From an uncultured Eubacteriales bacterium (GTDB lineage Bacteria > Bacillota > Clostridia > Christensenellales > Aristaeellaceae), in NCBI GenBank assembly GCA_902799465.1, contig CADCAS010000010.1:36756-81543 (forward strand): DNA of 44,788 nt, in the 5' to 3' direction. Below are positions 9,285-17,107 of this stretch, piece by piece (position 1 is the stretch's first letter; the number at the start of each line of letters is the position of its first letter). The notes below the pieces were generated by a model. The model saw only the letters and a list, made by a program, of their open reading frames with translations, made no database searches and was not told the origin of the DNA. A program made the translations under genes and the position numbers.

Positions 9285-9402
9285 CAGGAGTGGAGAGTTG
9301 GGAGTGGTGAGTGGAGAGTTCAATGGCGGGCTGTCGCGCGCTCAGTCGGACAGCGTCAGCCGCTATTGAGCTTCCCGCTTTCCGCCTCCCACTCTCCACT
9401 CT
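9285..9402. repeat. Heptamer-armed inverted element (GTGGAGA type)
   Basis: The left arm carries 7-bp units like GAGTGGA/GAGTTGG (9285-9320) and the right arm ends in CCACTCTCCACTC. The core reads AATGGCGGGCTG and, inverted, CAGCCGCTATTGA. This core relates to the GGCTGCCGCGC core of the AATTAGG elements. Confidence 0.65.
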
Positions 9403-9406
9403 TTGA

Positions 9407-9435
9407 TTGACTCTTCCCCGCGGTTGTGCTATATT
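9407..9435 (+). promoter_or_regulatory. Predicted sigma-A promoter of the epimerase gene
   Basis: TTGACT (9407-9412), 17-bp spacer, TATATT (9430-9435). The expected start of transcription, about 9442, falls in the target duplication of the MITE at 9444. Confidence 0.65.
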
Positions 9436-9443
9436 CTTACCGG

Positions 9444-9671
9444 GTAACTGTTCAGTCCTTCGGCGAATTGGGATTTGGCGAGGTGACGGGGACCTCATCC
9501 GACCTCCGCTTCGCTCCGGCCACCTTCCCCAAAGGGGAAGGCTGAATACCGGCTGACGCAAGCCCCAAAAGCCTTCCCCTCTGGGGAAGGTGGCAGCCCG
9601 AAGGGCTGACGGATGAGGTCTCCCGTCACCTCGCCAAATCCCAGTTTATCACAACAGAACTGAATAGATAC
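9444..9671. mobile_element. MITE-like element, 228 bp, with perfect 8-bp target duplication
   Basis: Ends are GTAACTGTTCAGT (9444-9456) and ACTGAATAGATAC (9659-9671). The flanks CTTACCGG at 9436-9443 and 9672-9679 are identical 8-bp direct repeats. The interior is a long imperfect palindrome: GGGATTTGGCGAGGTGACGG near the left is mirrored near the right, with CCTCATCCGACC and CCTTCCCC/GGGGAAGG arms inside. It lies between the promoter at 9407-9435 and the epimerase start, so the whole element should be transcribed as a structured leader. Confidence 0.9.
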
Positions 9672-9704
9672 CTTACCGGTACAAACATCAATGGAGGCGA
9701 TCAC

Positions 9705-10862
9705 ATGAGGGACGCGGCGCGGCGGATGCTGATTGAGCGGCTGATTCCCTTCTGGGCGGGGCTCAGGGACGCGGAGCACGGCGGGTTTTACGGGTGGATG
9801 GACTATGAGCTGCGGGTGGACCGGGAGGCGGTGAAGGGGTGCATCCTGAACAGCCGCATACTGTGGTTCTTCTCGGAGGCGGCGCGGTTGACGGGCAGCG
9901 ACGTGGCGCGGGCGTGCGCGGACCACGCCTACCGCTTCATGACGGAGCGCTGCTTCGATCGGGAGCACGGCGGGCTTTTCTGGAGCGTGACCTATGACGG
10001 CTGCCCCGACGACACCACCAAGCACACCTACAACCAGGCCTTCGGCATCTACGCGCTGTCGGCCTATCACCGCCTGACGGGGAATGCAGACGCGCTGGCG
10101 GCGGCGTGGTCGCTGTACGACGTGATCGAGGGCCATTGCTCGGACGCGGGCGGCTATCTGGAGGCCTTCACCCGGGACTGGGGCCCCGAGAGCAACGAGA
10201 AGCTCAGCGAGAACGGCGTCATGGCCCAGCGCACCATGAACACGCTGCTGCACGTGTTCGAGGGCTATTCCGGGCTGTACGAGGTCACCCGCGATCCCCG
10301 GGCGGAGCGGGCGCTGCGGCGGATGCTGGACATCTACGCGGTGAAGGTCTTTGATCCCGTCAGGGACCGGCAGCGGGTGTTCTTCGACCTGGACTACAAC
10401 GAGCTCATCGACCTGCACAGCTACGGCCACGACATCGAGTCCAGCTGGCTCATCGACTGGGGCGCGGACCTGCTGGGGGATGAGGCGCTGTCCGGGCGCA
10501 TCCACGCCATCGACAGCCGCCTGGCCCGGAACATCTACGCCCGCGCCTACCGGGACCACAGCCTGCTCAACGAGTGTGAGCGGGGCGTGGACAACACCTG
10601 GCGCATCTGGTGGGTCCAGGCCGAGGCGGTGCTGGGCTTCGAGCACGAGTATCAAAAGAGCGGCGACCCGAAATTCCGCGCCGCCGCCGAGGACATCTGG
10701 CGCTATATCGAGACCCGACTCACCGACCCCCGCACAGGCGAGTGGTTCTGGCAGCTGGACGCCCACGGAAATCCCGACCCCCAGAAGCCCATCGTGGAGC
10801 CCTGGAAGTGCCCCTATCACAACGGCAGGCTGTGCATGCGGCTGATGGAGGGAAGGGTCTGA
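9705..10862 (+). CDS. AGE-family epimerase, probable cellobiose 2-epimerase
   Basis: Predicted (alpha/alpha)6-barrel enzyme of the N-acylglucosamine 2-epimerase family. At 385 residues, with an N-terminal segment FWAGLRDAEHGGFYGWMDYE, it most resembles cellobiose/mannobiose 2-epimerases, which convert beta-1,4-linked disaccharides to ones with mannose or glucose at the reducing end. Conserved stretches include EHGGLFWSV, KHTYNQAF, the His-containing HSYGHDIESSW, and a late W-containing substrate wall (GEWFWQLD). His residues in such segments are the acid/base catalysts in the family. GGAGGCGATCAC precedes the ATG. The predicted promoter is separated from the gene by the MITE. N-acyl-D-glucosamine or mannose epimerase activity is the alternative. 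Confidence 0.85.
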   Translation: MRDAARRMLIERLIPFWAGLRDAEHGGFYGWMDYELRVDREAVKGCILNSRILWFFSEAARLTGSDVARACADHAYRFMTERCFDREHGGLFWSVTYDGCPDDTTKHTYNQAFGIYALSAYHRLTGNADALAAAWSLYDVIEGHCSDAGGYLEAFTRDWGPESNEKLSENGVMAQRTMNTLLHVFEGYSGLYEVTRDPRAERALRRMLDIYAVKVFDPVRDRQRVFFDLDYNELIDLHSYGHDIESSWLIDWGADLLGDEALSGRIHAIDSRLARNIYARAYRDHSLLNECERGVDNTWRIWWVQAEAVLGFEHEYQKSGDPKFRAAAEDIWRYIETRLTDPRTGEWFWQLDAHGNPDPQKPIVEPWKCPYHNGRLCMRLMEGRV

Positions 10863-10892
10863 CCGCACAATGACGCGAAGGAGGGGATTTGA

Positions 10893-11399
10893 ATGATCTA
10901 TACGTGTCGCTATGCTTCGCCCCTCGGGGGGATACTGCTCGCGGCGGACGATGTGGGGCTGACCGGGCTGTGGTTCACGGAGAACCAGAGGCGCCTGGGG
11001 CAGGGGCTGTCCCCCGAGGCCGTCGAGCGCCCGTCGCCGTTCTTCGACGCGGCGGTCCGCTGGCTGGACACCTATTTTACCGGCAGGGACCCCGGCTTTA
11101 CGCCCCCGCTGCACCTGACGGGCACCGAATTCCGCAACCGGGTGGGAGAGATGCTGCTGGAGATCCCCTACGGCGAGACGACCACCTACGGGGAGATCGC
11201 CCGGCGCGTCGCCGAAGCGCGCGGCCTCGCCCGGATGTCCAGCCGCGCGGTGGGCGGCGCGGTGGGCAGAAACCCCATCTCGCTGATCATCCCCTGCCAC
11301 CGCGTGCTGGGAAGCGACGGCCGCCTGACCGGCTACGGCGGCGGGCTGGAGCGAAAGGCCGCGCTGCTCCGGCTGGAAAACGCGGCGTTCAGATCATAG
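10893..11399 (+). CDS. ogt: Methylated-DNA-[protein]-cysteine S-methyltransferase
   Basis: Suicide DNA-repair protein that transfers the alkyl group from O6-alkylguanine (and O4-alkylthymine) to its own cysteine. The active-site motif IIPCHRV is at about residues 131-137, followed by the usual GYGGGLERKAALLRLE. The helix-turn-helix stretch contains the Arg finger segment ARMSSRAVGGAVGRNP. Its 168 residues are the normal length of the Ogt/MGMT type without an Ada regulatory domain. GAAGGAGG precedes the start. The gap from the epimerase gene is 30 bp without a terminator, so the two may be co-transcribed. A strong hairpin follows. Confidence 0.94.
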   Translation: MIYTCRYASPLGGILLAADDVGLTGLWFTENQRRLGQGLSPEAVERPSPFFDAAVRWLDTYFTGRDPGFTPPLHLTGTEFRNRVGEMLLEIPYGETTTYGEIARRVAEARGLARMSSRAVGGAVGRNPISLIIPCHRVLGSDGRLTGYGGGLERKAALLRLENAAFRS

Positions 11400-11410
11400 A
11401 AAACGCGAAA

Positions 11411-11474
11411 GGGCAGACCCCCGTTCCGGACCCGCGGATATGATCCCGTGAAGGTCCGGAACGGGGGTCTGCCC
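11411..11474. terminator. Bidirectional terminator with 22-bp perfect stem
   Basis: Bases 11411-11432 and 11453-11474 are exact reverse complements (22 bp) around a 20-base loop. It sits between convergent genes (ogt and the membrane protein at 11496). On the minus strand the stem is followed by a T-rich run; on the plus strand by ATTTAT. Confidence 0.8.
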
Positions 11475-11495
11475 ATTTATCGTCAGATGTGCGCG

Positions 11496-12017
11496 TCAGC
11501 GGTCGGGATGGCCGACGTAGCGGGCGCTGCCGAAGCCCAGGATCAGGCGGAATATCGGGCCCAGCAGGAACAGGCCCACGCCAAAGCCAGCGCCCTTGCC
11601 GAACGCCTTGGACAGCCGCTGGGACTGGATGAAGCTCAGCACCAGGCCGAGGATGGCCAGGACGCCCATCAGGATGACCATGCCGTTGTTGGGGGACTTG
11701 ACTCGGGTGGTGACATAGTTGATAAAGGCCAGGCAGATGGCGGCGACCAGGCCGAGGCTGCCCTTCCAGCACAGCTTGTACTCCTCGTAATCGCAGAGGA
11801 ACGGGATCAGGGACTTCCAGCCGGCGACCCCCGCCTTGGTGAAGATCTTCCAGTCGGCGATGACCCTCAGGATGAAGTAGACGATGCCCAGCGTAAGGAA
11901 TACGCCCAGCATCGCGCCGATGATGGAACCGGCCACCATGACCTCCTCAGCGGTCACGCCCTCCAGCGTCTGGGACAGCTCGGCGGTCTCCTCGGCCATC
12001 GCAGTGGCAAACAGCAT
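11496..12017 (-). CDS. Small integral membrane protein, DUF5684-like
   Basis: Predicted inner-membrane protein of 173 residues with about four transmembrane segments: one near residues 27-52, then two around 90-135, and one near the C-terminus. Between the first and second lies ADWKIFTKAGVAGWKSLIPF, a W-K-I-F-x-K-A-G-x-x-G-W motif that I associate with the DUF5684 family, whose role is unknown. The ATG at 12017 is preferred. A TTG eight codons earlier overlaps the ribosome-binding AAAGGGG. It converges on ogt with the shared hairpin terminator. No operon partner is visible. Confidence 0.75.
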   Translation of the reverse strand: MLFATAMAEETAELSQTLEGVTAEEVMVAGSIIGAMLGVFLTLGIVYFILRVIADWKIFTKAGVAGWKSLIPFLCDYEEYKLCWKGSLGLVAAICLAFINYVTTRVKSPNNGMVILMGVLAILGLVLSFIQSQRLSKAFGKGAGFGVGLFLLGPIFRLILGFGSARYVGHPDR

Positions 12018-12112
12018 ATTCAAGTAAAAAACCCCTTTCAATATAATTCCGGTAGATCATAGCACAATAAATCGATTTCGTAAAGCGAAAGGGAGATTAA
12101 GATATGGGATTG

Positions 12113-12225
12113 CGCAGGGAACAGGGACAAGGGAAAAGGGAAAAGGGGAGACGAGGGAACAGGCAACAGGGAACAGAAATGGCCGCTGCCGCGCGGACGG
12201 TAGGGGCGGTCAAGCTATTTTGATT
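12113..12225. repeat. Decayed heptamer element (GGGAACA/GGGAAAA type)
   Basis: Units GGGAACA, GGGACAA, GGGAAAA and GGCAACA run from 12113 to about 12177. They are followed by GGCCGCTGCCGCGCGG and GTAGGGGCGGTCAAGC, the same core as in the AATTAGG elements at 19121, 21033 and 28102. No right heptamer arm remains. Confidence 0.7.
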
Positions 12226-12257
12226 CGTGATTCTCTGAGTTTCCGTATATGCTAAAC

Positions 12258-12389
12258 GGAACTATTTAGTCGCCCAAGGATGACTCCCTCAGTCAGCCTG
12301 CGGCTGACAGCTCCCTCAACTCCCTCAGTCAGCCTGCGGCTGACAGCTCCCTCGGAGAGGGAGCCTGGACGGGAGCACTGAATAGTTGC
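12258..12389. mobile_element. MITE-like element, 132 bp
   Basis: Left end GGAACTATTTAGT (12258-12270), right end ACTGAATAGTTGC (12377-12389), imperfect inverted repeats of the family. Flanks TGCTAAAC and TGCTGAAC form an 8-bp duplication with one difference. The core has two copies of the module GTCAGCCTGCGGCTGACAGC, the same as in the 6286 element. Together with the repeat at 12113 and the tRNA terminator, it fills the 463-bp gap 12018-12480. Confidence 0.85.
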
Positions 12390-12437
12390 TGCTGAACTGT
12401 AGCCATGCCGCCGCCGAAGCGCGTCGGTGCAGCATAG

Positions 12438-12472
12438 AAAAAAGCCCGATCTGTCCGATGGACAAATCAGGC
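12438..12472 (-). terminator. Rho-independent terminator of tRNA-Arg
   Basis: A 13-bp stem (12444-12456 with 12460-12472) and a minus-strand run of six T (12438-12443), directly downstream of the tRNA. Confidence 0.85.
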
Positions 12473-12480
12473 TCATTTCG

Positions 12481-12557
12481 TGGCGGACCCTAAGGGATTC
12501 GAACCCCTGACCTTCTGGTCCGTAGCCAGACGCTCTATCCAGCTGAGCTAAGGGACC
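12481..12557 (-). tRNA. tRNA-Arg(ACG)
   Basis: A complete cloverleaf on the minus strand, 74 bases plus encoded CCA (12481-12483). The anticodon loop is CTACGGA (anticodon ACG) on a TCTGG/CCAGA stem; the T-loop is TTCGAAT. A34 is expected to become inosine via TadA and to read CGU, CGC and CGA. The acceptor stem has a U3-U70 mismatch. Genes on either side are not tRNAs. Confidence 0.95.
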
Positions 12558-12675
12558 ACACATTCGCTCGAGGAACCCCTCTCGCAAAGTGCTTAATTAT
12601 AATACACCCCTGAAGGCCTTTTGTCAAGGGCCGGAATGTTAATAATCGAGGCTGGCCGATGAAGTGGGGCTGCCG

Positions 12676-13608
12676 CTATTCCTGTTCTCGCGTACCCAGA
12701 TCTCCAAACAGCTCCGCCCCATACATCCCGCTGCGCACCAGGGCCTCGATGCTGTTGGCCACGGCGGCGCGGTCCTCGGCATAGGTGACGCCGTACCAGA
12801 CGTCCGAGGTGGGCAGGACCCTGACGCGCACCGCGCTCTCCTTCAGCAGCCGCCCGATGAGCACGGGCAGCAGGTATTCGGCCTTCAGGGGATTCTGGGG
12901 CACGTCCTCCTCAAAGAAGCGGGCGAAGTTCTCGCTCAGCACGTCCATGAACGCCGCGGAGGGGAAGCCCCACATGTTCATGGAGACGTAGCCGTCGCCG
13001 TCGACGGGCTGCCCCTGCACCGCCGCGCCGCCGGGGACCCGGACGATGTCGGAGGTCTCCACCACCTCGGTGAGGAAGCCGTCCCCGTCCACCCGGCAGA
13101 GGCCGCGGGTGACGCCGCCGTTGTCGGACAGCGTGTTTTTCAGGATGAACCCCGCCATGCACAGCTCGCGGTCCCCATGGGGCGCGCAGAGGTAGGCGTG
13201 GAGTGCGCGGTAGGCCTCCTTGCCGTAGTAGTCGTCGGCGTTGATCACCGCGAAGGGACCGTCCACCAGTCCCCGCGCCGCCAGCACCGCCTGGCCCGTG
13301 CCCCAGGGCTTCCTCCGCCCCTCGGGCAGCGCGCCGGGGATGTCCTCCAGGGACTGGAAGGCATAGTCGATCCGCACGCCCAGCCGGGCGCACTCCGCCT
13401 CCACCCGCCGTCCGATGACCTCCACAAAGTCCGCCTCGATGTCCCGCCGGATGATGAACACCAGCCGGTCAAAGCCCGCCTCGATGGCGTCGTGGATCGA
13501 ATAGTCCATGATGATGTGCCCGTGGCCGTCCACCGGCGCCAGCTGCTTGATGCCGCCGCCAAACCGGCTCCCGATCCCCGCGGCCATGATCAACAGTGTC
13601 GTATGCAT
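12676..13608 (-). CDS. Sugar-phosphate nucleotidyltransferase
   Basis: Predicted cytosolic NDP-sugar pyrophosphorylase-like enzyme of the GT-A/nucleotidyltransferase fold, 310 residues. The N-terminal nucleotide-binding loop is LIMAAGIGSRFGGGIKQL (consensus G-x-G-x-R plus Lys). The metal-binding Asp is in VINADDYYGKEA. A middle VSMNMWGF segment and a C-terminal VLPTSDVWYGVTYAEDR region follow. The protein lacks the left-handed beta-helix of GlmU or GlgC and is longer than RmlA or GalU catalytic cores. The sugar substrate cannot be assigned. AGGAAGG precedes the ATG. It stands alone on the minus strand between repeats. A functional link with galE is possible but unproven. Confidence 0.82.
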   Translation of the reverse strand: MHTTLLIMAAGIGSRFGGGIKQLAPVDGHGHIIMDYSIHDAIEAGFDRLVFIIRRDIEADFVEVIGRRVEAECARLGVRIDYAFQSLEDIPGALPEGRRKPWGTGQAVLAARGLVDGPFAVINADDYYGKEAYRALHAYLCAPHGDRELCMAGFILKNTLSDNGGVTRGLCRVDGDGFLTEVVETSDIVRVPGGAAVQGQPVDGDGYVSMNMWGFPSAAFMDVLSENFARFFEEDVPQNPLKAEYLLPVLIGRLLKESAVRVRVLPTSDVWYGVTYAEDRAAVANSIEALVRSGMYGAELFGDLGTREQE

Positions 13609-13689
13609 ATATATCCTTCCTCACCCAATAAGGATTTCGTTTGTGTTAACGGCCTTATTATACCTGTTCGCAGGAGATTTTGCAAGGGG

Positions 13690-13893
13690 GAAATGGATGA
13701 ATGGATGAATGGAAAATGGACAATGGACAATGGACAATGGTGGTGCAAATCCTGCGGATTTGTCTGAATAAACACTGTAAGTAGCAGGGCTACGTTTAAT
13801 GACGGCCTTTTTAATCAAAGAAATCCGCAAGGATTTCCACAAGCATTCTCCATTCTCCATTTTCCATTCTCCATTCTCCATTCAAATTGCCTG
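13690..13893. repeat. Heptamer-armed inverted element (ATGGACA / CCATTCT type)
   Basis: The left arm has units ATGGATGA, ATGGAAA and ATGGACA (13690-13742). The right arm has CCATTCT and CCATTTT units (13850-13890). Just inside lie inverted copies of a sequence with AAATCCTGCGGATTT and AAATCCGCAAGGATTT. It fills the gap between the divergent genes 12676 and 13989. Confidence 0.75.
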
Positions 13894-13925
13894 CAATATA
13901 TCTGATCTCACCGAACCACAGCATG

Positions 13926-13954
13926 TTGACAGTTTTCCTTCTATACTATAAAAT
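13926..13954 (+). promoter_or_regulatory. Predicted sigma-A promoter of the transglutaminase-like gene
   Basis: TTGACA (13926-13931), 17-bp spacer, TAAAAT (13949-13954), with a G-rich ribosome site GAGGGGGAG before the start at 13989. Confidence 0.7.
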
Positions 13955-13988
13955 ATTACCATAATCATCCACACGAGGGGGAGTCGGT

Positions 13989-16826
13989 ATGAAGCGGAAG
14001 CTGTTCAGACTGGCGGCCTATGGGCTGGCGCTGTGTCTGCTGGCGGGGGCTGTGCCCGTGCTGGCGGAGGACGGGGGCTTGGACGCGCCGGTGGCGGTGC
14101 TGGAGGACCTGGAGCTGGGCGAGGTGGAGGCCGTGCCGGGGGACGGGGCGATTCCCGTGTCCGCGGAGGCCGCGCCGGGGGACGAGCTGCTGCCCGTGCC
14201 CGTGGAGGCCGGGGAGGTACAGCTGCCCGGCGACGACACCCTCCAGGGTGAGTTTTACGCGGACGGCGAGGCGCCCGCCTTTGACGCCGAGGCCAGCTTC
14301 GCGGGCTATCTGGACGGCCTGTTTGGGGTCTTGCCCCGGGAGGCGCTGTTCGCGCCGCGGAATCTGGGCGGCGACCTGACGGGGAAAGCCCGGGACTACT
14401 ACGACATCATCCGGACCTTCTTCATCGAGACCGCCGACGGCCAGCACAGCTCCACGAAGCTGGGCATCGCCCAGGACTTCTCCCTGTCGGCGCTGCCCGA
14501 GGAGGACCCGATGAACGCCGCCTGGGAGATCATGAACGGCGATATCAATGCCGCCGTCATGGCGGTGTACCTGGACTGCCCCTTTGAGCAGTTCTGGTCC
14601 AGGGGCCATTCCGTCAGCGCGTCCATGCGCTCCTATGACGACACGGTGCACGTCGACGCCGTGGTGTCCTTCATGCCCAGCCCCGAATTTGCCGCGGGCG
14701 ATTACACGCTCGACACCGCTCTCATCAACAGCGCCAAGACCGCCGCGGACAACGCCCGCGCCATCGTGGCGAAGGCGGCGGGCAAATCCGATTACGACAT
14801 CCTCCGCTACTACAAGGAGGCCATCTGCGACCTGGTGACCTACAACCATGACGCCGCGGATGACCCCGATTACTCCAATACCACACGCAGCCCCTGGAAC
14901 CTGATCTGGGTATTCGACGGCGACACGAGCACCAACGTGGTCTGCAACGGCTACGCGCTGGCCTTCCAGTACCTGTGCGACATGACCGACTTCGCGGGCG
15001 ACGTCTGCTGCTACTACGTCTCCGGCACCTTCAACGGCGCGAGCGGCAGCGGGCCCCACGCCTGGAACCATGTCCGCATGCCCAACGGCAGGGTCTATCT
15101 CGTGGATGTCACCCACTGCGACAACGACACCGAGGACGCGGCCGTGCTGCGCGATTCCCGATTCCTGATCGGCCACGCCTCCGGGTCCGTGGCGGAGGGC
15201 TATACCTATCACATCGACGCCGTGAGCTTTGAAAGGGACGGCGGCTATTACACCTTCCCCGCCGCCAATGTCAGCTACGTCTACTTCGACTCCACGCTGT
15301 CGGACTATACCGAGGCGGACCTGACCACCTCTGAGAACAATTATCTGGTCGACATCAAGAACACGACGCCGACGCCCACCCCGAAGGTGACGCCGACGCC
15401 GACCCCCGAGGTGACGCCGACGCCGACCCCCGAGGCAACGCCGACGTCGACCCCCGAGGTGACGCCTACGCCCACGCCCGAGGTGACCCCGACCCCCACG
15501 CCCAAGGTGACGCCGACGCCTACCCCCGAGGTGACGCCTACGCCCACCCCGACCCCCGTTCCTGACGACATGCCCGTGGTTCTGGTGACCAAGAGCATGA
15601 AGCACACGGCGAACATCGGGGAGCGGTTCAGAATCGACCTGGGCGACAAGGCGGCCACGGGCTACAAGTCCGGCAAGACCGGCGTGGCGGAGGTGAGCGC
15701 GGAGGGCGTGGTGACGCCGAAGTCCGCGGGCAAGTCCAGCATCACCGTCACGCTGGACAACGGGAAGAAGCTGACGCTGACGCTGACAGTGGTGGACCCC
15801 ACCATCCCCACGCAGTTTGCGCTGACCGAGAAGGGGACGGTGACCATCGACGGGCGATACCCCCATCAGCTCAGCTACACCATCGCCCCCGAGCGGGCGG
15901 ACCGCAGCATCACCTGGACCTCCAGCAAGCCCAAGATCGCCACGGTGGACCAGAACGGCCTGGTGACGGCCCATGATCTGGGCACCGTGACCATCACCGC
16001 CAAGACCGCCAAGGGCAAGAAGAGCGCCAAGGTGACGCTGAAGATCGTCGACGCCACCATGCCCACCAAGCTGACGCTGGCCCAGAAGAGCACCGTCAAG
16101 CTGGACCTGAAGCAGACCGTGACCCTGGGCTACACCCTCCAGCCCGACACGGCGGAGACGGCCATCGACTTTAAGACCAGCAACGCCGGTGTGGCCACCG
16201 TGGACGCGGACGGTGTCGTCCATCCCCGGGGGGTGGGCAAGGCCACCATCACCGCCACCACCCTGCGCGGCAACAAGAGCGCCAAGGTCACCGTCCAGGT
16301 GTCGGATATGAGCATCCCCACCAAGATCGTGCTGGATCAGAAGGGCACCGTGAGCCTGGATGTTCGGGATACGCTCCAGCTGACCTACGCGCTCCAGCCC
16401 ACCGGCTTTGCGGAGAGCGCGGTCACCTGGAAATCCAGCAGCCCCGCCGTCGCCGCCGTGGACGGCAGCGGTCGGGTGACCCCCGGCAAGGCTGGCACCG
16501 CCACCATCACCGCCACCACCGTGAAGGGGAACAAGACTGCCAAGGTCAAGGTGAAGGTCACCGACCTGCACGCGCCCACCAGCGTGAGCATCAAGCAGGG
16601 CAAGTCCAAGAAGGTTGCCCTCAGCGACGCGACCCTCCAGCTCGAGGTCACCGCCAAGTCCTCCAGGAGCCCTGTTATCACCACCTACACCTGGTCCAGC
16701 AATAAGACCTCCGTCGCCACCGTGGACCAGAACGGCCTGGTCACCTTCCACAAGGCCGGGACCGCCAGGATCACCGTCGCCAGCGCCAACGGCAAAAAGG
16801 CCTCCATCTCGCTGACGATCAAGTAA
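13989..16826 (+). CDS. Secreted transglutaminase-like protein with five Ig-like (Big_2) domains
   Basis: Exported protein of 945 residues. The signal peptide is about residues 1-27 (MKRKLF, hydrophobic stretch, VLAED). A low-complexity acidic region reaches about residue 90. A transglutaminase-like cysteine protease fold spans about 240-400. The likely catalytic triad is Cys319 (VCNGYA), His357 (HAWNHV) and Asp373 (VDVTHCD), all intact. A Thr/Pro linker of [12 protein letters not shown] units covers about 459-524. Then five bacterial Ig-like Big_2 domains run to the end (starts near 532, 602, 686, 771 and 858), each with the A-T-V-D-x-x-G-x-V-T and G-x-A-x-I-T-A motifs. There is no LPXTG or other wall anchor. 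Such proteins may crosslink or cleave surface peptides; the substrate is unknown. Confidence 0.88.
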   Translation: MKRKLFRLAAYGLALCLLAGAVPVLAEDGGLDAPVAVLEDLELGEVEAVPGDGAIPVSAEAAPGDELLPVPVEAGEVQLPGDDTLQGEFYADGEAPAFDAEASFAGYLDGLFGVLPREALFAPRNLGGDLTGKARDYYDIIRTFFIETADGQHSSTKLGIAQDFSLSALPEEDPMNAAWEIMNGDINAAVMAVYLDCPFEQFWSRGHSVSASMRSYDDTVHVDAVVSFMPSPEFAAGDYTLDTALINSAKTAADNARAIVAKAAGKSDYDILRYYKEAICDLVTYNHDAADDPDYSNTTRSPWNLIWVFDGDTSTNVVCNGYALAFQYLCDMTDFAGDVCCYYVSGTFNGASGSGPHAWNHVRMPNGRVYLVDVTHCDNDTEDAAVLRDSRFLIGHASGSVAEGYTYHIDAVSFERDGGYYTFPAANVSYVYFDSTLSDYTEADLTTSENNYLVDIKNTTPTPTPKVTPTPTPEVTPTPTPEATPTSTPEVTPTPTPEVTPTPTPKVTPTPTPEVTPTPTPTPVPDDMPVVLVTKSMKHTANIGERFRIDLGDKAATGYKSGKTGVAEVSAEGVVTPKSAGKSSITVTLDNGKKLTLTLTVVDPTIPTQFALTEKGTVTIDGRYPHQLSYTIAPERADRSITWTSSKPKIATVDQNGLVTAHDLGTVTITAKTAKGKKSAKVTLKIVDATMPTKLTLAQKSTVKLDLKQTVTLGYTLQPDTAETAIDFKTSNAGVATVDADGVVHPRGVGKATITATTLRGNKSAKVTVQVSDMSIPTKIVLDQKGTVSLDVRDTLQLTYALQPTGFAESAVTWKSSSPAVAAVDGSGRVTPGKAGTATITATTVKGNKTAKVKVKVTDLHAPTSVSIKQGKSKKVALSDATLQLEVTAKSSRSPVITTYTWSSNKTSVATVDQNGLVTFHKAGTARITVASANGKKASISLTIK

Positions 16827-16850
16827 GCACCGCACTCCATGGGAACAGCG

Positions 16851-16888
16851 AATAATCAGACAAATCCGCAAGGATTTGTCTGATTATT
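16851..16888. repeat. 17-bp perfect hairpin with GGATTTGTC motif
   Basis: Bases 16851-16867 and 16872-16888 are exact inverted repeats around GCAA. Without a T-run it is a weak terminator. It shares GGATTTGT with the hairpin at 31976-32006 and the outer ends of the AATTAGG elements, so it is probably part of the repeat system. Confidence 0.7.
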
Positions 16889-16890
16889 CA

Positions 16891-17077
16891 GGGAGTAGGG
16901 AGTAGAGAGCAGGGAGTAGGGAGTAGGCAGTAGGGAGTAGGGGAGGGGCGGCGAAACCTGGTATTTCTTTTGCAATCCGCTGTATCCGCAGACGATACTG
17001 TGATACGGCGCTTTCAATAGAAGCGAAGGGCTGTGCCGCAGCTCCCCTACTCCCTACTCCCTACTGCCTACTCCCTA
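16891..17077. repeat. Heptamer-armed inverted element (GGGAGTA type)
   Basis: The left arm of GGGAGTA/GGCAGTA units (16891-16941) is mirrored by CCCTACT/GCCTACT units (17044-17077). The core to the right contains TCAATAGAAG and GGCTGTGCCG, conserved at 31128-31160 and, inverted, at 27347-27385. The element ends 31 bp before the MATE start. Confidence 0.8.
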
Positions 17078-17107
17078 AAACTCACAATCGCATTGAGGAG
17101 ATCTTTC

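Noticed and set aside
15361..15560. DNA tandem repeat in the transglutaminase-like gene (and at 26083-26300)
   Set aside because: These are codons of Thr/Pro linkers (TPTPEV and TPEPTP) in frame, normal in secreted Clostridia proteins.
13965..16871. Very long antisense reading frame opposite the transglutaminase-like gene (968 codons)
   Set aside because: It is a mirror of GC-rich codons: Gly/His/Val-rich, no start site or domain, and it spans the promoter of the real gene. The same holds for 21275-24334, 7512-9323 and 9495-11300.
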